NCBI GenBank assembly: GCA_045647885.1
Contig: JAZRMX010000029.1
Span: forward strand, 1 to 56,071
Source of the DNA: HGM04593 sp045647885
GTDB taxonomy: Bacteria; Bacteroidota; Bacteroidia; Bacteroidales; Bacteroidaceae
Length of the DNA stretch: 56,071 nucleotides
Direction of reading: 5' to 3'
Shown here: in pieces, positions 43,714 through 51,232 of the stretch
How the letters are laid out: every line of letters starts with the position of its first letter
Numbering within the stretch: position 1 is the first letter of the stretch
Translations under genes and position numbers: made by a program
Notes under the pieces: model-generated
What the model saw: the letters and a program-made list of their open reading frames with translations, nothing else
Told to the model about the DNA's origin: nothing
Databases searched by the model: none

Positions 43714-44469
43714 TTATGCCTTGAAGAAATTTTTCATAGTCATGGTGAACAGGCCTTGGTTCTCAAGGAAAGAGAAATGCCCTGTGCCGTGGGCTATCAC
43801 CAGTTTTGTGTCGGGGATTAGCCTTTCCATTGTTTTTGCGTCGGCGAGGGGGGTGGCTGTGTCGAGGTTGCCCCAAAAGAGCAGGGTGGGGGCTGTTATC
43901 TTGGGCAACAGCGCTGTGAGGTCTTCGTTTACCACTTTTGAGAGTATGGCGCGCATTTTTGGCGATGCGTTGTTATAGTCGGCCGAGCCTGCGCCTTTGC
44001 GCTTTTTTTCAATTATGGCATCGGCTGTTTTCTTGGGCAACAGGGTGTAACAGAGCTTTTTCAACAGTTTGAAGCTGTATACCTTATAATAATAACTGAA
44101 CGGGCGTTTGGGCTTTATGCCGGCGGCATCGACAAGCGCAACGCGGCTCACTTCGTTGCGCGAAGCATAGATTATACTGATGCGTCCGCCGAAGGAGTGT
44201 CCCACGAGTGAGGGGGCTTGCAGGTTGTTCTCCTTGACAAAATTTTCCACCATACGGGTGTACTCCTCGGTACCCCACACTGTATCGGGCTCCTGCGAGT
44301 CGCCGAACCCGGGGAAGTCGAAGTTGTACACCTTGTGGGTCTGTGCAAGCACTTGCTGTATGTGTGCAAAGGTCTTGTGGCTGCATCCCCAGCCGTGCAG
44401 TAGGAGTATGGAGCTGCCTTCTCCTGCAACCTCCACGTTTATATCTATTCCGTTGTATTTGTATATCAT
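43714..44469 (-). CDS. Alpha/beta hydrolase
   Basis: This 251-residue protein has the alpha/beta hydrolase fold: LLLHGWGCS at residues 22-30 (oxyanion region), the nucleophile elbow GHSFGG at 90-95 (Ser92), the acid in FWGNLDTATPL near 210 and His in AHGTGHFSF near 235. There is no signal peptide. The substrate is unknown. It is the first gene of a minus-strand run with the membrane MurF-like ligase (94-base gap) and ddl, so an esterase or amidase role in cell-wall precursor metabolism is plausible but unproved. Confidence 0.87.
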   Translation of the reverse strand: MIYKYNGIDINVEVAGEGSSILLLHGWGCSHKTFAHIQQVLAQTHKVYNFDFPGFGDSQEPDTVWGTEEYTRMVENFVKENNLQAPSLVGHSFGGRISIIYASRNEVSRVALVDAAGIKPKRPFSYYYKVYSFKLLKKLCYTLLPKKTADAIIEKKRKGAGSADYNNASPKMRAILSKVVNEDLTALLPKITAPTLLFWGNLDTATPLADAKTMERLIPDTKLVIAHGTGHFSFLENQGLFTMTMKNFFKA

Positions 44470-44493
44470 TTTCTGGTGGTCTGTTTTTCTTTG

Positions 44494-44501
44494 CGAAGAT
44501 A
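44494..44501 (-). promoter_or_regulatory. -7 box of the hydrolase-MurF-Ddl operon
   Basis: TATCTTCG on the minus strand lies 25 bases before the hydrolase start, downstream of a terminator that isolates it from the small gene. Confidence 0.5.
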
Positions 44502-44545
44502 GTTATTTATATTCAATTTGTGGTTCTTTACTTTTAATAATGTGA

Positions 44546-44581
44546 ATAAAAAAGCTCCGCGACAGAAATGTCGCGGAGCTT
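44546..44581 (-). terminator. Terminator of the small orphan gene
   Basis: A 13-bp stem AAGCTCCGCGACA (44552-44564) pairs with 44569-44581; six T residues follow on the minus strand. Confidence 0.9.
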
Positions 44582-44600
44582 CTATTGAAAGTTACTGTTG

Positions 44601-44948
44601 TTAGAACTTGATGCTGTTGAGGTTTTTGTCTACAAGTACGCCGTCGATAGCTTTCAAGTCTAACTTGATGTTCTTCTTGGCCTTGAGGGTAATTGTTGCA
44701 ATCTCTACATCGCCGTTGAGTGTGGGCTGCTCGGCTACGTTCACAAAGGTGGGGTAGATGGCTGTTGTGCCGTTACCGTGCAAGCGATTCTTTGTGTAGT
44801 TGCTCATGTTGGCGGTGTTGATAGTCTTAACGGTTACGTTCTTGACGTCGCGACGGGGGGTGTTCACGAGAATTTTAGCCTCGGGTATAGCCTCGGGGTC
44901 GCGAATAATGCCACCCTTGTTGTCGCGGAACACGCGGAAGATATTCAC
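44601..44948 (-). pseudogene. Orphan C-terminal fragment of an exported protein (possible remnant)
   Basis: A 115-codon frame opens with GTG at 44948; TAA lies four codons upstream and there is no in-frame ATG near the start and no signal peptide. The end (ITLKAKKNIKLDLKAIDGVLVDKNL) resembles the C-terminal strand of cohesin-like or similar beta-sandwich domains of exported Bacteroidales proteins. I therefore read it as the surviving 3' end of a larger gene. It keeps its own strong terminator. A real small cytosolic protein cannot be excluded. Confidence 0.45.
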
Positions 44949-45036
44949 GCCATAGAAATTTTATATATAAATAGCGCGTGCGTGCATATTTATCAACTTT
45001 GTTTGGGAATATGCGCCGAATAACAATTATTTGAGC

Positions 45037-45044
45037 TATCTTCG
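45037..45044 (+). promoter_or_regulatory. -7 box of mutS2
   Basis: TATCTTCG lies 28 bases before ATG 45073 and inside the frame that would start at TTG 45031, favouring the ATG. Confidence 0.45.
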
Positions 45045-45072
45045 CCCTGTTTTTTACGAGAGCTTACAGAAA

Positions 45073-47589
45073 ATGATATATCCGAAAAATTTTGAAAGCA
45101 AGATAGAGTTCGATGCCGTGCGTCGTCTGCTCAAGGAGAAATGTCTCTGCTCGCTTGGCAGGGAACGGGTGGACGATATGCTCTTTCTCACCGATTATCA
45201 GACTCTTATGTCGCGTCTTTGCGAGACCGAGGAGTTTGTGCGCATTTTGCAGTTGGAGCAGAATTTTCCGTCCGATTTCTATTTCGATGTTCGTGAACCG
45301 CTTAAGCGTATACGCATCGAGGGAATGTATATGACTGCCGACGAACTTTTCGACCTTCGTCGCTCGCTCGATACTATTGGTAAGATACTCTCTCTGTTGC
45401 GTAAACAGGGCGATGGGAACGGCGTGTCGGACGATAATCCTCTTTATCCTTCGTTGCGTAATCTGGCGGGTGATGTGGAGGCTTGTCCCCGTATCATACG
45501 CGATATTGATGCTATAATCGATAAGTTCGGCTCGGTAAAAGACAGTGCTTCGCCCACGCTTGCACGCATCAGAGGTGAGCTGGTGCGCACTTCGGGCAGT
45601 ATTTCCCGTACTTTGAATTCGATTCTGCGTCGCGCGCAGGCCGACGGCCTTGTGGAGAAGGATGCTGCGCCCACTTTCCGCGACGGGCGTCTGGTAATTC
45701 CTGTGGCTCCTGCCCTCAAGCGCAAGATGGGTGGTATTGTACACGACGAGTCGGCAAGTGGAAAAACGGTCTTTATAGAGCCTGCCGAGGTTGTTGAGGC
45801 TAATAACCGCATACGCGAGCTTGAGGCCGAAGAAAAACGAGAGATTATTGCTATACTCACGGCTTGTGCGCAGCAGATTCTTCCCGACGTACCTGCTTTG
45901 TTGCAGATGTATGAATTTCTCGGTGAAATGGACTTTATCCGTGCAAAAGCCGAGCTTGCGATAAGTTTCAATGCTATAAAACCGATAGTGGAAAACCGTC
46001 CTTTCATTGACTGGGGAACCGCTGTGCATCCTCTGCTCGAAAGGTCGTTGCGCAAGCACGGCCGCAAGATGTCGCCGCTTGATGTGGCTCTTGAGGGCGA
46101 GCGTCGCATATTGCTTATTTCGGGCCCTAATGCCGGCGGTAAGTCGGTGTGTCTTAAGACAGTGGGCTTGTTGCAGTATATGCTGCAGTGTGGTATGCTT
46201 GTGCCGTTGCACGAGCGTAGCCGTGCCGGAATTTTCAAGAGTATGTTTATTGATATTGGTGATGAGCAGAGTATTGAGGACGACCTGAGTACCTATTCGA
46301 GCCATCTGCTCAATATGAAGCATACGCTCAAAGGGTGTGATGCCGACACTCTTATTCTTATCGATGAGTTCGGTAGTGGAACAGAGCCTCTTATCGGTGC
46401 TGCTATAGCCGAGGCTATTCTGAAGCGTTTTAACGCCCGCGGTGCTTACGGAATTATAACCACCCACTACCAGAATCTTAAACATTTTGCCGACTCCACC
46501 CCCGGTGTGGTGAATGGTGCGATGCTTTACGACCGTGGCGAGATGCGCCCTCTTTTTCAGTTGCAGATTGGTAACCCCGGCAGCTCTTTTGCTGTGGAGA
46601 TTGCCCGCAAGATTGGTCTTCCCGAAGAGGTTATAGAGGATGCTTCGCAGATTGTGGGCAGTGATTATATACAGTCGGACAAGTATCTGCAGGATATTGT
46701 GCGCGACAAACGTTATTGGGAGACAAAGCGCAAGAATGTGCATCAGAAGGAGAAAGAATTGGACGAGATGCTTGGCAAGGTTCAGGAGTCGTCCGACGAG
46801 CTGAAGAAGAGCCGTAAGCAGATTCTCAAGGATGCACGTGACGAGGCTGAAAAGCTGTTGCGTGAGGCTAACGCAAAGATTGAGAATACTATACGCACGA
46901 TAGTGGAAGCGAAGGCCGAAAAGGAGAAAACCCGCCAGGTGCGTCAGGAATTGCGCGATTTCAGCAAGGAGCTCGAGGAGATTGCCAAGCAGAAACAGCA
47001 GATGCAGGCCGACCGCGAAATGGCGAAGATTCTGGCGCGTCAGGAGCGTAAAAAGAACGGTAAAAAGGAGAAAAATGCGCCATCGTCGCACAAAGAGGCG
47101 AGCGTGCCTGTGGGAAAAAAGGCTTTTATACCGGAGAAGGGTATGTTTGTGCGCATCGACGGGCAACAGGCTGTGGGAGAGGTTCTCTCTGTTGGTAAAG
47201 CCGGCGCAACAGTGCGTTTCGGTGCTATAAAATCAACTATTGCCGTGGAGCGTCTGCGTCCTGCCGAGGCTCCCAAGGAGGAGGTGCGCAAGGTCTCTTT
47301 TCTTACAAGCGAGACTCAGGAGCATCTGCACCAGAAAAGGCTTAATTTTAAAGAAGATATAGATATTCGCGGTATGCGTGGCGAGGAGGCTGTGCAGGCT
47401 GTGACTTATTTCCTTGACGATGCTGTGGTGTGCGGCGTTCATCGTGTGCGTGTATTGCACGGCACGGGTAACGGAATTTTGCGTACTCTTGTGCGGCAAT
47501 ATTTGAGCACCGTGCCTTTTGTGCGCGGTTTCCACGACGAGCACGTTCAGTTTGGTGGTGCGGGGATAACTGTTATAGAACTTGAATAA
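45073..47589 (+). CDS. mutS2: Endonuclease MutS2
   Basis: This 838-residue protein has an N-terminal MutS-type core and clamp, an ABC-type ATPase with Walker A GPNAGGKS near residues 350-358 and Walker B TLILIDEFGSGTEP near 430. A long coiled coil follows (about 510-650), then a C-terminal Smr nuclease domain with DIRGMRGEEAV and LHGTGNGILR. It lacks the mismatch-recognition domain of MutS1. MutS2 acts on recombination intermediates or rescues collided ribosomes, depending on the organism. I chose ATG 45073 because of the promoter box. It stands alone. Confidence 0.94.
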   Translation: MIYPKNFESKIEFDAVRRLLKEKCLCSLGRERVDDMLFLTDYQTLMSRLCETEEFVRILQLEQNFPSDFYFDVREPLKRIRIEGMYMTADELFDLRRSLDTIGKILSLLRKQGDGNGVSDDNPLYPSLRNLAGDVEACPRIIRDIDAIIDKFGSVKDSASPTLARIRGELVRTSGSISRTLNSILRRAQADGLVEKDAAPTFRDGRLVIPVAPALKRKMGGIVHDESASGKTVFIEPAEVVEANNRIRELEAEEKREIIAILTACAQQILPDVPALLQMYEFLGEMDFIRAKAELAISFNAIKPIVENRPFIDWGTAVHPLLERSLRKHGRKMSPLDVALEGERRILLISGPNAGGKSVCLKTVGLLQYMLQCGMLVPLHERSRAGIFKSMFIDIGDEQSIEDDLSTYSSHLLNMKHTLKGCDADTLILIDEFGSGTEPLIGAAIAEAILKRFNARGAYGIITTHYQNLKHFADSTPGVVNGAMLYDRGEMRPLFQLQIGNPGSSFAVEIARKIGLPEEVIEDASQIVGSDYIQSDKYLQDIVRDKRYWETKRKNVHQKEKELDEMLGKVQESSDELKKSRKQILKDARDEAEKLLREANAKIENTIRTIVEAKAEKEKTRQVRQELRDFSKELEEIAKQKQQMQADREMAKILARQERKKNGKKEKNAPSSHKEASVPVGKKAFIPEKGMFVRIDGQQAVGEVLSVGKAGATVRFGAIKSTIAVERLRPAEAPKEEVRKVSFLTSETQEHLHQKRLNFKEDIDIRGMRGEEAVQAVTYFLDDAVVCGVHRVRVLHGTGNGILRTLVRQYLSTVPFVRGFHDEHVQFGGAGITVIELE

Positions 47590-47611
47590 GAGGGAATTGT
47601 GTTTATTCCTC

Positions 47612-47654
47612 AGCAAATAGGGTGACTATGCGGTCACCCTATTTGCTGTTGTTT
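47612..47654. terminator. Terminator between convergent mutS2 and SIMPL genes
   Basis: A 15-bp stem AGCAAATAGGGTGAC (47613-47627) pairs with 47633-47647, followed by GTTGTTTTT on the plus strand. Confidence 0.85.
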
Positions 47655-48374
47655 TTACTCTTCTTTCAGCAAAAATCTTACATTTACGTTTACGGTGTAG
47701 GTTATTTCTCCCACCTCAATTTGTGGCTCTGCGCTGTTTTCTTCCACAAGGGTGTCTAAATTGTTGCTGCGTGCTTTGTAGAGGCGGGGTTGTGTGTTGC
47801 CGCTTGTAGAGCTCCAGGAGCTTATGCTTATGGCAGGGCCTATGCTTTGTCCCACTGCGCCGGCAAGTGCTGTTGCTTGCGATTGTGCTTTTTGCATTGC
47901 CTCAATGCCAAGCTCGTTGTAAAGTTCGTCGGCTTTTGTGTAATTTGTTTTTACTAGTTGAATGTTGGTTATGCCGTTGGCCTCCAACTTGCTTATTACT
48001 TTCTGCATAGTGTCGGCATTGCCGAGTTTTAGTGTGTAGGTGGCAGTGGTGCGTGGGGCTATGTTGCGGTGAAAGGTGGTGTAGCTTATTTCGCTGCCCA
48101 TAAAATTGAGGGTGAGTTCTTTCTCTACGTTTATGCCGAGGCTTTGCAGTGCTTTTATCATAAGGCTCTGCTGCTCCTCGACAGTGGTCTTCCCTTTGTT
48201 CTCCTTTTCGTTTATGGTGATGTTCAAAAATAGCTCATCGGGGGTTATTTTGCGCTCGGCTTTTGCGCTCTGGTCAATGCTTGGGCGTGTCTGTTCCTGT
48301 GCGGTGGCTGCTGTGTGTGCGAATAGTATTGTTGCTATGACAATGAGTATTTTAAATTCTTTCTGTGGTTTCAT
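47655..48374 (-). CDS. SIMPL-domain (DUF541) exported protein
   Basis: This 239-residue protein has a signal peptide (about 1-25, ending ATAQ) and a SIMPL/DUF541 domain: the ERKITPDELFLNITI start, the central SYTTFHRNIAPRTTATYTLKL and the LAGAVGQSIGPAISIS stretch. Family members are periplasmic or outer-membrane oligomers with no settled activity, some linked to stress. It ends against the mutS2 terminator and stands as a single gene. Confidence 0.85.
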   Translation of the reverse strand: MKPQKEFKILIVIATILFAHTAATAQEQTRPSIDQSAKAERKITPDELFLNITINEKENKGKTTVEEQQSLMIKALQSLGINVEKELTLNFMGSEISYTTFHRNIAPRTTATYTLKLGNADTMQKVISKLEANGITNIQLVKTNYTKADELYNELGIEAMQKAQSQATALAGAVGQSIGPAISISSWSSTSGNTQPRLYKARSNNLDTLVEENSAEPQIEVGEITYTVNVNVRFLLKEE

Positions 48375-48423
48375 TTCGGTATGTTTAATGGTTAATTTGC
48401 CTGCAATTTGGGGCTTTTGTAAT

Positions 48424-48472
48424 AAAAAAACAAATGGCGCAGCCTTTTTCTTTAGGTTTTTAACGCCATTTG
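48424..48472 (-). terminator. Terminator of the AraC-family gene
   Basis: CAAATGGCG (48431-48439) pairs with 48464-48472; seven T residues follow on the minus strand (48424-48430). Confidence 0.8.
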
Positions 48473-48501
48473 TGTGTTGTGAACAGAATTTAAGAAAGTA
48501 T

Positions 48502-49416
48502 TTATATATCTCTTGACGACCGTTTGCGGTATTCGAGCGGTGGTACTCCGACTTTTTTTCTGAAGAATGTGGAGAATTGGCCGAGGCATTCGAAATTCAA
48601 TTTGTCGGCTATCTGGGCTATGCTCAGGTTGGTGGAGTAAAGAAGCTCCTTTGCTTTTGCCAGCTTCAGCCCTTGGCGGTACTGTCCGGGTGAGGTTCCG
48701 CAGGCGCGTTTGAATTCGCGGCGGAAGAGTGAGTAGCTTATATTCAAGGATTCGGCTATGTCTTCAAGGGTGTGAGTCTCGTTCATATCTTCCTTCATTA
48801 TGGCTTTGGCCTGGTTTATGATGCGGGTCATATAACTGTCGCCGAAGGAGTGGTTGAGGTCTTCGTAATATATTCGACCTATGAGTGAGAATGCAAGCCC
48901 GGCTGCCATCTGCTGGTATCCTTTCCTTTCGTTGCTTACTATTTCAAGGATGTCGTGGTAGGTGTCGATGATGTGTTCGTCTATTCCTATACGGAAGATG
49001 CAGTTCTTGAAGGTGAAAAAGCCTGCTTTAATCTTGTCGTCGATGATGCTGCCGTTGAATCCAACCCAGTGGTCGTCCCAGCCTGTCTCGTAGTCGGGGT
49101 AGAATGTGTGCCACTCTCCGGGGAAGAGCATAAATATGGTGCCGGCCTCTATTCTGGTTTTTGAACACGACGCGCTCTCGAAATATCCCGAACCGCGTGT
49201 TATGTATACAAGCTGGTATTCGTTGATAACGCGCTTGTTGTCTTCGGGGAAGCTGTGTCCGTCGGGGTGGGTGGCTGCAGGCTGTTCCTGGAATGGTGGT
49301 ACTTGCTGGTATCCGGCTGTGGTCACTGCTAGTCCCCAGGATTTGTCCTTTGGCGAGATTTGCAGGTGTTTGAACAACTCAATCCTGGCCTTTGCTTTGT
49401 CGGTATCTTCTTTCAT
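48502..49416 (-). CDS. AraC-family transcriptional regulator
   Basis: This 304-residue protein has an N-terminal cupin-like sensing domain (about 40-150; TIFMLFPGEWHTFYPD) and two C-terminal helix-turn-helix motifs. The second shows the family signature LSIAQIADKLNFECLGQFSTFFRKKVGVPPLEYR (about 258-291 of the chosen frame). Such proteins usually activate sugar-use genes. I start at ATG 49416; a TTG at 49479 would add 21 residues with no family support. It is divergent from the porin-like gene, a possible target. Confidence 0.9.
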   Translation of the reverse strand: MKEDTDKAKARIELFKHLQISPKDKSWGLAVTTAGYQQVPPFQEQPAATHPDGHSFPEDNKRVINEYQLVYITRGSGYFESASCSKTRIEAGTIFMLFPGEWHTFYPDYETGWDDHWVGFNGSIIDDKIKAGFFTFKNCIFRIGIDEHIIDTYHDILEIVSNERKGYQQMAAGLAFSLIGRIYYEDLNHSFGDSYMTRIINQAKAIMKEDMNETHTLEDIAESLNISYSLFRREFKRACGTSPGQYRQGLKLAKAKELLYSTNLSIAQIADKLNFECLGQFSTFFRKKVGVPPLEYRKRSSRDI

Positions 49417-49647
49417 ATTTGTTGTAGTCGTAAACGTTGTCTCGTTTTTACAAAGAAAAGCAAAAAAGTTTATATGCAAAGAAATTTATAAGAAAATTTT
49501 ACTATTGGTGGGAATCTTTTTCTTTTCGTGGGGTTTACCTTATCTATAAGGGTGTTGTCTGTGACTTGGTGGGTGTTTGCTGCTGCCGATAAACTTTTTT
49601 GCTTTATGCTTGTTTTCTCTTTTGTAAACTTTCAAACAAATAAAATT

Positions 49648-50922
49648 ATGAAAAAACTTTTAAAGGTAACAGCAATGCTGATGTGCGCCGTCTTCTATTT
49701 GTCGGGGGTGCACGCACAAGAATGGGTGCAAACTAAAGATGAACCGGTTTCCTTGATTTGTATCAGCGAGACAGTGAACGAGGCTCCCGATGTGGTCGAG
49801 ATTTTCCAGACAACGCAGAGTAATTATTATCACGATCCCCGTGCGCCGCGTTTTGTCTTGGTGGACCAGCAGGGTAAGTGGGGTTTGGGTATCGGAGGAT
49901 ATCTGCAGGTGAAGGCCGAATATGATTTTTCGGGTTCTGTGGATAATGTGGATTTCTACCCCTCGGCTATTGACAGGAATGGTGTCTCTTCGAGCCAGTT
50001 CCAGATGGACATGACAAACTCCACTATTTTTATGAAACTTGTGGGAAATAGCCGTCTGCTGGGAGATTTCTATGTCTATACATCGGCCAACTGGCGTGGC
50101 GACGGTGATGATTTCCACTTGCATAATATGTATATGAGCAGCAAGTATCTGTTGCTGGGTTACACTGTGGGTGCTTTTATGGACTTGGATGCTTCGCCTG
50201 TAACTGTTGATTATGGTGGCCCTTGCGGTATGGCATTCTACCGTACCACCCAGTTGCGTTTGAGGTATGCTTATGACTGGGGACTCTCTATGGGCTTGGG
50301 TATTGAGGCTTCAAAGCCCGATGGTACTTCCAATGCGTTGGTGAGAATTACCAGCCAGCGTATGCCCGATATCCCTTTCTATCTCCAGTATGCCATAAAC
50401 GACAACTCTCATATCCGTATGGCGGGTGTCGTGCGCAACCTCTCTTATCGTAATCTCCTCTCGGGCGAGAAGCATAATAAGTATGCTTGGGGTGTGCAGG
50501 CGAGTATGCTTGGTACTATGGGTAAATTCCAACTCAAAGGACAGTTTACTATGGGTAAGGGTATAGGCTCGTATATAAATGATATCTCTAACGTGGGTGT
50601 AGATCTTGTGCCTGCACGCGAGGATGGTAAAATGACTATGTTGCGCGCCGATGCCTGGTATGTGGGCTTGCAGTACAATGCATCTTCCCGTTTCTTTGCT
50701 ACTGCCACTTATAGCCAGACAACCCTTCATTCCAACAGCGGTTATGCCGATTTTAATCCCGGTGCTTACCGTCGTGGCCAGTATGTGGTGGCAAATATGT
50801 TCTTCAATGCATCGAAGAATATGCAGCTGGGCCTTGAATACCTGCACGGCTGGCGTGCCGACTTTGATGGCAATAAATGCCAGGCCAATCGTGTGAACCT
50901 GTCGGCGAGATATAATTTCTAA
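49648..50922 (+). CDS. Outer-membrane porin-like beta-barrel (DcaP-like)
   Basis: This 424-residue protein has a signal peptide (about 1-23, ending VHAQ). An amphipathic beta-strand pattern fills the rest, closing with VNLSARYNF, whose terminal Phe is typical of outer-membrane barrels. It resembles DcaP-type porins of Bacteroidetes, including FGDFYVYTS-like strands. The solute is unknown. I start at ATG 49648, where the signal peptide begins; the longer frame has no signal. It is divergent from the AraC-type regulator, with a 231-base gap that probably holds the shared control region. Confidence 0.8.
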   Translation: MKKLLKVTAMLMCAVFYLSGVHAQEWVQTKDEPVSLICISETVNEAPDVVEIFQTTQSNYYHDPRAPRFVLVDQQGKWGLGIGGYLQVKAEYDFSGSVDNVDFYPSAIDRNGVSSSQFQMDMTNSTIFMKLVGNSRLLGDFYVYTSANWRGDGDDFHLHNMYMSSKYLLLGYTVGAFMDLDASPVTVDYGGPCGMAFYRTTQLRLRYAYDWGLSMGLGIEASKPDGTSNALVRITSQRMPDIPFYLQYAINDNSHIRMAGVVRNLSYRNLLSGEKHNKYAWGVQASMLGTMGKFQLKGQFTMGKGIGSYINDISNVGVDLVPAREDGKMTMLRADAWYVGLQYNASSRFFATATYSQTTLHSNSGYADFNPGAYRRGQYVVANMFFNASKNMQLGLEYLHGWRADFDGNKCQANRVNLSARYNF

Positions 50923-50950
50923 AGATTCTTTTTATTTCTTTGTCAATGTG

Positions 50951-50991
50951 CGGAGGCTGCCTGTATGGAACGGGGGCCTCCGTCTGTTTTT
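50951..50991 (+). terminator. Terminator of the porin-like gene
   Basis: CGGAGGC (50951-50957) pairs with GCCTCCG (50976-50982), followed by TCTGTTTTT. Confidence 0.75.
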
Positions 50992-51232
50992 CTTGCGGAA
51001 CAGCTTTAGGTACTTGTTTTTATAAGCGTATTTCGGGCATCGGCTTGGGGTGGTTGGTGTCTTGTTGTTTTATAAGGTATCCTTTTTGAATTGCTTTTTT
51101 TATGTCAGTTTTTATATTTCTTCATTTGATTTTCTAAAAGATTTATATATTTTTGTAACAATTTCGCGGAAATCGGTTTGGGATTACGCGGCTTTTAGCG
51201 CAAATAAAAACATTACATAATAATATCAATTT
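50992..51232. other. Gene-free gap before the phosphate transporter
   Basis: This is an AT-rich stretch with a TATTTTTG-like -7 box near 51149-51156, a likely source of the transporter transcript. I see no gene, tRNA or clear operator here. Confidence 0.5.

Noticed and set aside
45064..47166. 700-codon open frame antisense to mutS2
   Set aside because: It lies wholly opposite a well-supported gene; codon bias leaves the complementary frame open, and the product looks like no protein family.
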